Assembly (NCBI RefSeq): GCF_012641745.1
Contig: NZ_WEHZ01000001.1
Span: forward strand, 186,001 to 250,000
Direction: 5' to 3'
From: Pseudoalteromonas peptidolytica
Lineage (GTDB): Bacteria; Pseudomonadota; Gammaproteobacteria; Enterobacterales; Alteromonadaceae
DNA length: 64,000 bases
Numbering within the stretch: position 1 is the stretch's first letter; every line of letters starts with the position of its first letter. This document shows positions 1-8,922 of the stretch, in pieces. Position numbers and translations under genes: made by a program. Below the pieces are notes generated by a model. That model ran no database searches and had not been told where the DNA came from. It saw only the letters and a program-made list of their open reading frames with translations.

Positions 1-1
1 A

Positions 2-1603
2 CAAAGAGCAAAGCTTGAGCAATTAATCGATCAATTTAATCAAGAGGTGAGTAGCTACAACGGGATAACTAAATCTGACGCAACGTTAAACAATTACTAT
101 AAGCAAGGGTTTACCAGCTTGGATAGTTACGCAATTGCAGCTGACCAATTGACAGATTTGAACTCTAGTAATGAAGCATTGATCCGTACCGCGATGAATC
201 AAGCAGCCATGGATTTTGCAAATAAAAGCACGCGAGCGTCAAGTACATTATATGAGGGCTTTAGTAAAGCGCTTAGCGACGTGCGTGGTCAAGTAGACGA
301 TTATTATACGGGGAAAATAAAAGAAAAATCGGGGGATGATGTCACTGAACGTGATGTTAAAGGTGACTTTAAATCTCGTGCCGAGTTATTTGATTACACC
401 CTACCAGACTCACCTACTGCTGCAGAGCAAGAGAAAAAAGCAAATTATGACAAACTCAAAGGCCTTTATACTCGCCTTGATAATGTCATGACCAAGCTAT
501 TTCGCGATACATTCCAGCGCTCAGATGGTGTGATCACAGAGTTTGAAGATGCGTTTAGGTCAGATCAAGCTGAGGTTGATAAGTACGAGAGTAACAAAGA
601 CTCACCAGCCCACGTTTGTGAGCAGATGGCTGAGCAGTACAAAGACCCTAAATATGGGTTTAGTGTTGCAGAATGTAAAGTTCAGGAACAAGCAGGCAAC
701 CTATTAAGTTACCTTGATAAAGTGGCAAAAGCTGGTGCGACAGCTCCTGATACTACCGATGAGAGTGATTCACCTTATGATTACCCTGTACTCACAAACT
801 TGGGAGATTTTTGCTACAAGCTAGCACTGCTGGACTGGGTAGATAATTCAAAACCGAATAATATTTTTAAATCATCAATTGAGCAAAATGTTGGGAATAG
901 CTTATATACATCCCTTAATAGTGCAGGTTTCCAACCAGCGCTGCGGATGAATTTTGCATCTCAGCAGTCGCTTGCCTATGTGCTAATCAGGCTCGGAAAC
1001 AACCAGCGTTTAGATAGTCGAAGCCGACTTGTAAATAACAATGGATTGTTCGCTTCAGAAGCGCAAGCACATTCGAATACCTATGATGATACGACCGTAC
1101 CCGTTTCAGTTTCTAACCTGAGCACGCAATTAGGTTGTCCAGCATTACTTGAAACCTATCGTTCAATTGAGCAAACCATTGCAAGCAGCGTGCTGACTTA
1201 CAACGACGCCAGTGGTGTATTGGTGTCAGCAAACAGAGCTGAAGCCCAAGCTATTGCAGATATGGCGATGGCACCAGCAAAACTTGCTTCAACGGTCGCA
1301 ACGACAGCCGCTTCAGGGGTTAAATCCGGTGCCAAGTTTGCCGCATGTGCAGCCTCCTTAGGTCTTGCCGTGAATATGTGCGTCTCAGCTGGTATGCAAG
1401 TAGCTGCAACGGTAAGTTACGGCTTAGCAGCGGCGGCAGATACTGCCGTAATCGGATTAACAGCAAAGCAGCTTCACGAAGCTAAGAAGAGCGTATCTAG
1501 CTCTGAAAAGGCGAAAAAGAATGCACGTAATGTAGTTCAGCTAGCAATTGATAACGCAGCGATTTTAGATGCCAATGGCGGCCTAAAAGAATTAAACAAT
1601 TAA
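2..1603 (+). CDS. Large helical protein of unknown function, 5' end outside window
   Basis: I do not recognise this protein. The frame is open from the first bases of the window, so the GTG at 47 is probably internal and the true start lies upstream. The first visible residues (QRAKLEQLIDQFNQEV) are a charged amphipathic helix. Such a stretch could follow the hydrophobic N-terminus of a pilin-like protein, but that N-terminus is not visible, so this is only inference. The body is rich in Ser, Ala, Asp and Gln, with several cysteines. Near the C-terminus (about residues 400-475 from the GTG) is an Ala/Gly/Val-rich, moderately hydrophobic region that may be a membrane-associated or packed helical hairpin. 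The secretin gene follows after 37 bases on the same strand, so it is likely co-transcribed with the secretion/pilus genes and may be a component or substrate. Confidence 0.75.
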   Translation, partial: QRAKLEQLIDQFNQEVSSYNGITKSDATLNNYYKQGFTSLDSYAIAADQLTDLNSSNEALIRTAMNQAAMDFANKSTRASSTLYEGFSKALSDVRGQVDDYYTGKIKEKSGDDVTERDVKGDFKSRAELFDYTLPDSPTAAEQEKKANYDKLKGLYTRLDNVMTKLFRDTFQRSDGVITEFEDAFRSDQAEVDKYESNKDSPAHVCEQMAEQYKDPKYGFSVAECKVQEQAGNLLSYLDKVAKAGATAPDTTDESDSPYDYPVLTNLGDFCYKLALLDWVDNSKPNNIFKSSIEQNVGNSLYTSLNSAGFQPALRMNFASQQSLAYVLIRLGNNQRLDSRSRLVNNNGLFASEAQAHSNTYDDTTVPVSVSNLSTQLGCPALLETYRSIEQTIASSVLTYNDASGVLVSANRAEAQAIADMAMAPAKLASTVATTAASGVKSGAKFAACAASLGLAVNMCVSAGMQVAATVSYGLAAAADTAVIGLTAKQLHEAKKSVSSSEKAKKNARNVVQLAIDNAAILDANGGLKELNN

Positions 1604-1640
1604 TCACCAATTTCAATTAAAACGACTTAACGAGAATTTT

Positions 1641-3368
1641 ATGAAGTTAACTCATTCTGCTATAAAAATGACCATGATATCCGCTACGTTTGTGTTAGCA
1701 GGATGTACTGCCAATGCGCCACGTCATCAAGTCGACCTTAGCAAGTCTTATCATAAAGAGCAGCCTGAAGCACATGAGCTGATCGCAGAACAGTCTCGCA
1801 GCGCTTGGGAGCGTATGCAGAAGCTAAGAGCAAGCCTAGAAACACAAGCATTAGATGAAGCAACACAAAGCATATTAGAAGTACCTGAGTTTAACCCACT
1901 CGATGAAGTTAAGGTTACTTTGTCGGTTGAGAATGCGGCACTGCACCAAGTGCTGAAAGTATTTGCAGGTCAAACTGGATTGAACTTATTGGTACATCCA
2001 AACCTACTCAACGCTGATTACTCAATTAGCATGGAGTTTAAAGACGTGAGTGCGTCTATGGTGTTTGATCAAATCATGCGTATCGCAGATGTTTCTGGCG
2101 CTATTGAAAACAATACTATCATCGTCAACCCGATGGAAGACGCGGTATTTAACTTAGCGTTTATGGAGTCTGACGTAGAAAGTACTTTTGCCACTGGCGG
2201 CGACGTGTTGGGTGGCAGCAGTAATGGCGGTCAAAATGGCGGCTCAGGTGGGTCTGGTAACAACCAGATCAAAGGTGAGTTCTCTATTTCTGGCGTTGCA
2301 ATGCCAAATTCAAACCCCTATGACGCCCTAGAGAACATGCTGCAAAAGCTTGTTGGCAGTAACAGCAGCGATATTCTTGCAGGCACCATTGCTGGAGCAA
2401 GCACCATGGCTGAAGTAGGCAAGCTATCTCGCCTTGGTAGTGCCGTGCGCAATGACCTTGCAATGTATTCACTCAATCGCACCACGGGTACGCTGTTTGT
2501 CAGAGCAAAGCCGTCGGTAATGAAGACGGTTAAAACATTAGTGAATAACTATGAGCAAGTTCATAGCGGTCAATTATTGATAGAAGCACAAATCATTGAA
2601 GTGAACCTTAGTGATGATTTCCGCTGGGGCGTGGATTGGAGCATTTTACGTGATGATATTGCAAGTGCTTTCTCGGCAGGTACCCGCAGTGTATCAGAAG
2701 CGGTTGGCACGTTTGGTAACCTTTCTCAAGGTGCGCGTGGTATTACGTTAACGACCCCACCAATGGGCGGCTCTGGTACTTCAGACTTTTCTTTCCACAA
2801 ATCAACGGGCAGTACATTAGTTGCGATTGATATGATGCAAAAATACGGCGATGTTGGCGTGCTATCTAACCCGACAATTCGTGCGAAGCATGGCCAGCCT
2901 GCGATCATCAGTGTGGGTACATCATCAACGTATATTTCAGACACGCGTATCACGACGAATGGCACGGGTACAGGACTTTCGACTACTCAGGAAGTTCAAA
3001 CGCGTCAAGTATTTGATGGCTTAATGGTTGGTGTGGTGCCATTCATTGCAAAAAATGGTGATATCAACCTGTCTATCCACCCAGTACAAAGCAAAGTAAA
3101 CCCGTTGAGCCTCGGTTTAGTAGAAGCGGGTGCTGACGTTAAAGTGACCTTGCCTGAAGTTGAATTAAAGTCTATGTCGACTCAGCTACAGGTGAAAAAT
3201 GGTAACACTATCATTATGGGTGGTTTGATTGACCAATCAGACTTCCGTAACGAATCAGAAGTTCCTGTACTAGGCAGCTTACCAGTACTTGGTAACTTGT
3301 TTAAGAAAAAGAGCAACGGTACAGGAGTTCGTGAGCTGGTGCTAGTACTAAAGGTTAACCTGATTTGA
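1641..3368 (+). CDS. mshL: MshL/GspD-type outer-membrane secretin, lipoprotein
   Basis: This is a secretin that would form the outer-membrane channel of a type IV pilus or type II secretion-like machine. The N-terminus is a lipoprotein signal with lipobox LAGC (Cys22). An STN/secretin N-terminal region lies near residues 85-155, then a Gly/Ser/Asn-rich low-complexity linker at about 190-210. The C-terminal secretin domain spans roughly 310-575 and includes the typical VPVLGSLPVLGNLFKKK segment. The 575-residue length and the lipobox fit MshL better than PilQ or GspD. The start ATG at 1641 precedes the signal peptide directly. The stop overlaps the next start (TTGA), so translation is coupled to the MshN-like gene. 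Family membership is firm; assignment to MSHA rather than another pilus is inferred. Confidence 0.9.
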   Translation: MKLTHSAIKMTMISATFVLAGCTANAPRHQVDLSKSYHKEQPEAHELIAEQSRSAWERMQKLRASLETQALDEATQSILEVPEFNPLDEVKVTLSVENAALHQVLKVFAGQTGLNLLVHPNLLNADYSISMEFKDVSASMVFDQIMRIADVSGAIENNTIIVNPMEDAVFNLAFMESDVESTFATGGDVLGGSSNGGQNGGSGGSGNNQIKGEFSISGVAMPNSNPYDALENMLQKLVGSNSSDILAGTIAGASTMAEVGKLSRLGSAVRNDLAMYSLNRTTGTLFVRAKPSVMKTVKTLVNNYEQVHSGQLLIEAQIIEVNLSDDFRWGVDWSILRDDIASAFSAGTRSVSEAVGTFGNLSQGARGITLTTPPMGGSGTSDFSFHKSTGSTLVAIDMMQKYGDVGVLSNPTIRAKHGQPAIISVGTSSTYISDTRITTNGTGTGLSTTQEVQTRQVFDGLMVGVVPFIAKNGDINLSIHPVQSKVNPLSLGLVEAGADVKVTLPEVELKSMSTQLQVKNGNTIIMGGLIDQSDFRNESEVPVLGSLPVLGNLFKKKSNGTGVRELVLVLKVNLI

Positions 3369-4351
3369 GTCTAATTTTTGATTCACTCAAAGCGCTGGAG
3401 TCAACGTCATCGTCGACGCCAGCAGCTTTGTCCTCAACGACCAACACTCGCTTTACCAAAGCGCTAGTGCCTGTTTGCGTAGTAGGGGCAATAGGCGCGG
3501 CGTATATGCTTTGGGATTGGCAGAGTACCAGTTTGGTGCCTGCTGCCACTACAGCAGATACCAAGGTGAGGGAAGGCACGCAACGGTCAAGGGAGTATGG
3601 TGCTAAAGCTGATCCCTTGATAGTGGTGCAGCCGAGTGATGCGAATGCAGTAACAACAGATGACGCGAAAGTACTGCCGCTGCAAACTGAATCGCCTTCG
3701 AGTGCGCCTGTGTTGGAGTTTCAACAAGCGGAACAAAACGTAGAGCAAGTTGTTGCGTTTGCTGAGCCAAGAACACCACGTCCAACGGTGAGCACGGTTG
3801 ACACCGACGTGTCTGATATTGATGCGCAGCAACCTCAAAACATGACTGACCTAACGCAAGTAGCGCAGCAACCTCAAAATGCCAATGCTAGAGTACAAAC
3901 AGAGGTGGTCGAGACGCCTATTTTAGTGAAGCCTGAGGTGAAAATTGATTTAAATGTCAAGGCTCAAGCAAAACAGTCACTCGCTCAGCGTTTTGGTGAC
4001 ATTCGCCGTGCCATGCAATTACAAGATTGGGAAAAACTAAGTATATTGCTGCAAGAGTATGATGCTGATTTATCAGCAACGAGCCCATTTATCACCAAGG
4101 CGTGGGCATATATGTATATGCAGCAGGCAAATTATCAGCAGGCGATTAGCTACTGGAAAAAAGCGATTTATTTAGTGCCAACAGATGAACAGTCAAGAAT
4201 GAATCTTGCTGTTTGCCAGATGCAGCTCAAGTCGTATGACGAGGCTCGAGCCCTGCTAGAACAAGGGTTCAAGGAAATAATCTTGCAAAACCGTGCGCGC
4301 GATTTATTGTCGCGTTTGCGTTATCTACAGTCTCTTCAAGTATCATCATGA
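3365..4351 (+). CDS. MshN/GspB-like membrane protein with TPR repeats
   Basis: The first residues, MSLIFDSLKALE, resemble the short cytoplasmic helix that opens GspB and MshN proteins. One transmembrane segment follows at about residues 33-50, then a long Gln/Thr/Pro-rich periplasmic linker and a C-terminal tetratricopeptide region (about 200-320) with helical repeats such as the one around YQQAISYWKKAIYLVP. Proteins of this type partner with an ExeA/GspA ATPase to place or stabilise the secretin. The start is TTG at 3365, overlapping the secretin stop. The stop overlaps the ATG of the next gene (ATGA at 4348). This double overlap supports a single translationally coupled unit. The linker is poorly conserved by nature, so the exact family name is uncertain. 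Confidence 0.8.
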   Translation: MSLIFDSLKALESTSSSTPAALSSTTNTRFTKALVPVCVVGAIGAAYMLWDWQSTSLVPAATTADTKVREGTQRSREYGAKADPLIVVQPSDANAVTTDDAKVLPLQTESPSSAPVLEFQQAEQNVEQVVAFAEPRTPRPTVSTVDTDVSDIDAQQPQNMTDLTQVAQQPQNANARVQTEVVETPILVKPEVKIDLNVKAQAKQSLAQRFGDIRRAMQLQDWEKLSILLQEYDADLSATSPFITKAWAYMYMQQANYQQAISYWKKAIYLVPTDEQSRMNLAVCQMQLKSYDEARALLEQGFKEIILQNRARDLLSRLRYLQSLQVSS

Positions 4352-6009
4352 CACGATTGCAGTTTCCCATACCAGCGATGGATCATCATATAGAACGCCT
4401 CGGGATGACACATCATCCGTTTCCGGCGGTACCCGATGGTAACCATTATTACATGCACGATACTCTGCAAGCATTACTGCATGAAGTTTTGTTTACGCTC
4501 AATCAGCGACGTGGTTTTGTGGTGATCACAGGTGAAGTGGGATTGGGCAAGTCGACCTTTAGTCGAGTGTTACTGCAAGAACTTGCCACTTTGCAAGCGG
4601 CAACGGCATTGGTGCTCAATAGTGTGGTGCAAGAGACTGCTTTACTTGAGCAAATCATCGTGGATTTTGGTTTAACGCCATGCTCAAAAGAGATGCCGGA
4701 GCTACTACAGCAGCTCAATCACTTTTTACTATTAAATAAAAAGAATGCCGTGACTTCTGTCGTTGTGATTGACGATGCACAAAATCTGTCAGCCGCGAGC
4801 TTAGAGTTGATCCGGTTGCTAACCAGCTTCGAAACCAGTTCCGAAAAATTACTGCAAATAGTGCTGTTGGGACAACCAGAGTTACAAGACACGCTGAATA
4901 CTAAGTCGATGCGACAACTTAAAAGTCGTATCGCGTTATCTCGTCAGTTTTTGCCGTTATCTAAGGCTCAAATGGCGCAATATATTAAATATAAAACCCA
5001 AGCGTCAGGGGATGATGCACTGCAAGTATCTCGCTTAGCTTTGACCTTGATATACCGAGCAACCCGTGGGGTGCCGAGATTAGTAAACCTATTAATGGAT
5101 AGAGTACTGATTGTGTTGGCGGCTAAGCAAACGTCAGTGGTCAGTCGCGATATTATTCGACTTGCGATTGTCGATGTCGGTGAAGCGTTTTTTTATTATC
5201 GCAGCAGCAAAAAAAAGATAATCTTTGGCTGTATTTACACCGCAGTGATAGTTTCAGCTGCCTTTTTGGCGAGCAAGTTTGCTGTGGTTGATAAGGTCAA
5301 AGGCTACTATGATGATTGGCTGCACAGTAGTGCGGAGCAACCAATCACGTCAAGAGAAACACAAAGCGAAGCGCCTCTAGACTCCAGCAACTCAACAGTA
5401 AGCGAGCCTAAGCAGGTTTCCCTATCAATTAACAAGCCTGAGGTGAAACCTGCGCCGCAGGTGAGCATGGTCACTGATGCTGCACCAGCTGTCATTGATA
5501 ATACTCCCACTACTGAGGGCAATAGCACCACTACCACGCCTGAGAAAGTGTTAGCTAAGCGTGCGTTACATGAACTCACGCAGCGTTTACTACCGGAACA
5601 GGAAGCATCATCACTGTGGCAGTTTTACGCAAAAGAGGACGTGTTGGCAGCGCTGGCTGCACAAAATAGCACCATTATCATCAATTGGTTGCAGCGTAGC
5701 GGTAACTTACAGGTGGTGTCATTTCCTCTACATGCCGTTTCTGAGCAAGGGCAAGCAGTGTGCTTTGCCGTTAAACACGAGTGTATTTTTACCTGGTCAG
5801 GTTTGTCTTCGCTGCAAGGGGAGTTGAGCAACATGCAAATGGCACTGGCAAACGCAGGTTTGTACGGTGGAGACATTGACGGCATGTTGGGCATACAAAC
5901 ACTTGGGGCGATTAAGAAGTTACAGTTTATATTGGGGCTGCCAGCCACAGCCAGTTTAGATCAAGCAACCTTGTTTGCACTTTATCATATTCAATTTTTT
6001 AGAATTTAG
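4348..6009 (+). CDS. ExeA/GspA/MshM-like AAA ATPase with C-terminal peptidoglycan-binding domain
   Basis: The N-terminal half is an ExeA-family AAA ATPase. Walker A is GEVGLGKST at residues 62-70, Walker B is VVVIDDAQ at 138-145, and GQPEL follows the sensor strand. A transmembrane segment lies at about 291-309, then a Thr/Pro-rich periplasmic linker and, in the last 60 residues, a PG_binding_1-like domain (motif GLYGGDIDGMLGIQTLGAIKKLQ). This is the GspA layout: a cytoplasmic ATPase tethered to a domain that binds the cell wall, opening a path for secretin assembly. Vibrio msh loci carry the equivalent gene before mshN. Here the order is reversed (MshN-like first). At 553 residues it is longer than MshM proteins without the wall-binding tail. 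Confidence 0.85.
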   Translation: MTRLQFPIPAMDHHIERLGMTHHPFPAVPDGNHYYMHDTLQALLHEVLFTLNQRRGFVVITGEVGLGKSTFSRVLLQELATLQAATALVLNSVVQETALLEQIIVDFGLTPCSKEMPELLQQLNHFLLLNKKNAVTSVVVIDDAQNLSAASLELIRLLTSFETSSEKLLQIVLLGQPELQDTLNTKSMRQLKSRIALSRQFLPLSKAQMAQYIKYKTQASGDDALQVSRLALTLIYRATRGVPRLVNLLMDRVLIVLAAKQTSVVSRDIIRLAIVDVGEAFFYYRSSKKKIIFGCIYTAVIVSAAFLASKFAVVDKVKGYYDDWLHSSAEQPITSRETQSEAPLDSSNSTVSEPKQVSLSINKPEVKPAPQVSMVTDAAPAVIDNTPTTEGNSTTTTPEKVLAKRALHELTQRLLPEQEASSLWQFYAKEDVLAALAAQNSTIIINWLQRSGNLQVVSFPLHAVSEQGQAVCFAVKHECIFTWSGLSSLQGELSNMQMALANAGLYGGDIDGMLGIQTLGAIKKLQFILGLPATASLDQATLFALYHIQFFRI

Positions 6010-6018
6010 AGATTTTTC

Positions 6019-7677
6019 ATGACACAAGAAATGAAGACCCTAGCGGAATTATTACTCAGTGCAGGGGCTATTAAACAGGATGAACTCGATTTTGCGCTGC
6101 AAGAGCAGGTGATCACTGGCGAAAAGTTAAGTGAAGTACTAGAGCGTAATGGCTTTGTAAGTCAGCGTGCGCTGGCTCAACAGCTGGCAACATTACTAAA
6201 GCTACCTTATATTGACCTAGCTCACTATATTCCTGAACCTGAAGCATTAAAAAAGTTTAATTTTAACTTATGTAAAGGTAGCCAGTTTATTCCATTAAAA
6301 TGTGATGAGCGCACCCTAACGATTGCAACGAGTAATGAGAACATAGACGGTCTACGGGCGCTTGTGTACAAATATTGCCAGCTACATTTAGACATCCACC
6401 TTGCAGAAAAGGGGGTGATCCAAAAGCTGTTACATAACCACTATTTTTACCTGAATAACCCAGTAGAAAAGATTCTCCAAGACGAAATCGACCACCTTAT
6501 TGCCGATAAAGAGTCTGTGCGCACGCTAGACACGTTGCTAACTAACATTCTACGCTTTGCGGTTAAAAAACGGGCGACGGATATTCATATCCGACCAATG
6601 GAAAAAAGCATTAGTGTGGCATTTCGTGTTGACGGGGTAATGCGCTCAGCATTTGCATTACCTAAAGAGCTCAGCCGCTTAACCTCAACGATAAAAATGC
6701 GTGCATCAATGGATATTGCTGAGCAGCGTTTACCACAAGATGGCAGCTTTGAAGTTGTGGTGAATGGCTTGAGTTATGATATTCGTGTATCGACGCTTGG
6801 GTGTCCTTACGGAGAAAACTTAGTGGCGCGTATTTTACCAAGAGAGGTGGAACTGCGTAGTTTGTCACAACTTGGCTTTTTACCTGAGCACCTTGGGTTA
6901 ATTGAAAGCATGTTTAACAAGCCTTCTGGAATTATTTTACTTACCGGTCCAACCGGCTCGGGGAAAACCACTACGCTGCATGCTGGCTTGAGCAGTTTAG
7001 ATATGCTCAAGAAGAATATTGTCACAGTTGAAGATCCGATAGAGTACCGTTTACCACTTGCGAGACAAACTCAAGTCAATGAAAAAGCCGGGTATGGTTT
7101 TGCTGATGCAATCAGACACTTCCTCCGCCATGACCCGGATGTCATTTTAGTCGGTGAGATCCGTGATAATGAAACCGCCCATACCGCTGTGACCGCGGCT
7201 GAAACCGGTCACTTGGTATTATCAACATTACACACCAATGACGTGATGGGAGTTATCCCAAGGTTACGCTCACTCGATATTAGTAACCACATGATTGCTG
7301 ACTCTCTCGTAGGCGTGGTATCTCAGCGTTTGGTGAGAAAAAACTGCCGCCACTGTAGCGAAGAAGTCCAAAGCACAGCAGAAGAAATGCAGTACTTGGG
7401 TCTGGATAAGCCCGTGGTACTGACAAAAGGTGCCGGATGTGAGGCATGTGGCCATACTGGTTTCTTAGGACGTGTGCCTGTCTATGAAATTATGTCAGTA
7501 GACAAATCGCTATGTCACCTCATTGAGTTAAATAAGCCAGTGTCAGAGCTATATGCACATGCAAAAGCGGGTAACTACGTGTCTATGCACAGTGTTGCTA
7601 CTAGCTTAGTGTTAAATGGTACGACGACGGTTGATGAGCTGCAAAACTTAGTTGCTAAAGAAGTGGAGTACAACTAA
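6019..7677 (+). CDS. GspE/PilB/MshE-type assembly ATPase
   Basis: This is the cytoplasmic motor that powers pilin or pseudopilin polymerisation. An MshEN-like N-domain occupies residues 1-140. The catalytic domain has Walker A GPTGSGKTT at 310-318, an Asp box around VEDPIEYR at 337-344, Walker B with VGEIRD at 378-383, and a His box at STLHTND. A zinc-binding tetracysteine module (C443, C446, C474, C477) is intact. In MshE the N-domain binds c-di-GMP through two motifs containing Arg-Leu-Gly. Here those positions read TLA and KLS, so the Arg and Gly are missing in both. Binding of c-di-GMP is therefore doubtful, although a GGDEF gene lies close by. The start ATG at 6019 lies 9 bases after the preceding stop. 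Confidence 0.93.
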   Translation: MTQEMKTLAELLLSAGAIKQDELDFALQEQVITGEKLSEVLERNGFVSQRALAQQLATLLKLPYIDLAHYIPEPEALKKFNFNLCKGSQFIPLKCDERTLTIATSNENIDGLRALVYKYCQLHLDIHLAEKGVIQKLLHNHYFYLNNPVEKILQDEIDHLIADKESVRTLDTLLTNILRFAVKKRATDIHIRPMEKSISVAFRVDGVMRSAFALPKELSRLTSTIKMRASMDIAEQRLPQDGSFEVVVNGLSYDIRVSTLGCPYGENLVARILPREVELRSLSQLGFLPEHLGLIESMFNKPSGIILLTGPTGSGKTTTLHAGLSSLDMLKKNIVTVEDPIEYRLPLARQTQVNEKAGYGFADAIRHFLRHDPDVILVGEIRDNETAHTAVTAAETGHLVLSTLHTNDVMGVIPRLRSLDISNHMIADSLVGVVSQRLVRKNCRHCSEEVQSTAEEMQYLGLDKPVVLTKGAGCEACGHTGFLGRVPVYEIMSVDKSLCHLIELNKPVSELYAHAKAGNYVSMHSVATSLVLNGTTTVDELQNLVAKEVEYN

Positions 7678-8912
7678 TGGCGTTATTTAAATATAAAGTC
7701 ATTGACCGCGATGGCCAAGCAATGAAAGGGGTGGCTGAGCTGCCTTTTGATAACCCAATTTCTGCCCATGAATACTACGAACGAAAGGGCTGTGCCGTTA
7801 TTGCATTAGAGCCGGTAAACGCAGTATGGCAACCTTTTTATGCGCTATCAAACTGGTCGACAAAGCGCAAAATTAAAAAGTCGGAAATTGCAGACTTTTT
7901 ACGAAACATCGCGGTTATGCTTAAAGCTGGTATTCCTATTATTAGTGCACTTCAAGATGCTGCTGAATATGCGGAAAACCCAGCGCTTAGAACTATTGCG
8001 GATGAATTAAGAATGGCATTAGAGTCTGGCAACAGTTTGTCATCCGCAATGGAAAAGCAAGGCGAAGTATTTCCTGACTCAGTGCTATATCTGTGCCGTA
8101 TTGGTGAAGAAACTGGCTTACTCGACCAAACATTGCTAAATGCGGCGGAACATATTAACCGCATTGGTCGTATTAATGTGGATGTGAAAAAAGCACTGAT
8201 CTATCCAGTTGTGGTGTTATTCGCAACTTTACTGGCCTGTGTGTTTTGGATGTATTACACCGTCCCATCTATGACAGAGCTATATCAGCAAATGCAAGTT
8301 GAGCTGCCTGCCATTACGCTGATGGTGATGAATATCTCGGATTCACTGCGTCATGACACGCTTTATTACATCGCGGCAATTATCACAGTGTTTTTTCTGA
8401 TCTCGGTGGCTTATAAAAAACATCGAGGGTTTAAATATTGGGTTTCAAAGCTCGCACTTAAGATCCCCGTTGTTGGTAAATTGATCCGTTATTCAAATAT
8501 GGCCTTTGTGTTTGAATACTTTTCGCTGTTGGTGCGCTCAGGAGTGGATATCTATAAATCTCTTGGAGTAATTGCCGCGGCGGTACCCAACGAAGTTTAT
8601 AAAGAAAATATAAAACTGATTCAACAAGGGGTCGCCAAAGGTAATAGCTTGTCGGATGAGTTTAAACGAACTAAGTCGTACCCTAACTTTATCATCAGGA
8701 TGCTGATGACAGGTGAACGCAGCGGTAAGCTGGAAGATCAAGCGCGGTTTATCTCTGATGAATATACAACCCGTGTTAATGACACCATAGATAAACTAAA
8801 AACCTTAGTTGAACCTGTGGCAATTTTTTTAGTGGGAGGATTTATGATATTCATCATCGGTGCGCTATTCCTGCCAATTTACAACCTAATCGGCAATATC
8901 GGTAATTTCTGA
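7677..8912 (+). CDS. GspF/PilC/MshG-type inner-membrane platform protein
   Basis: The protein has two tandem T2SSF domains (about residues 65-190 and 270-395). Hydrophobic spans lie near 170-195, 225-245 and 375-400, as in GspF. Motifs include FLRNIAVMLKAGIPI, the cytoplasmic signature of the first domain, and the repeat FEYFSLLVRSGVDIYKSL in the second. It would connect the GspE motor to the growing pilus or pseudopilus in the inner membrane. Its ATG shares one base with the stop of the ATPase gene, so the motor and its platform are translationally coupled. At 411 residues the length is normal for the family. Confidence 0.93.
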   Translation: MALFKYKVIDRDGQAMKGVAELPFDNPISAHEYYERKGCAVIALEPVNAVWQPFYALSNWSTKRKIKKSEIADFLRNIAVMLKAGIPIISALQDAAEYAENPALRTIADELRMALESGNSLSSAMEKQGEVFPDSVLYLCRIGEETGLLDQTLLNAAEHINRIGRINVDVKKALIYPVVVLFATLLACVFWMYYTVPSMTELYQQMQVELPAITLMVMNISDSLRHDTLYYIAAIITVFFLISVAYKKHRGFKYWVSKLALKIPVVGKLIRYSNMAFVFEYFSLLVRSGVDIYKSLGVIAAAVPNEVYKENIKLIQQGVAKGNSLSDEFKRTKSYPNFIIRMLMTGERSGKLEDQARFISDEYTTRVNDTIDKLKTLVEPVAIFLVGGFMIFIIGALFLPIYNLIGNIGNF

Positions 8913-8922
8913 GTTTAGTACT

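Noticed and set aside
1641..8912. Complete MSHA locus
   Set aside because: Only the L, N, M, E, G-like core is visible; no pilins or B/A/C/D/O/P/Q genes follow, so I do not call it a complete MSHA locus.
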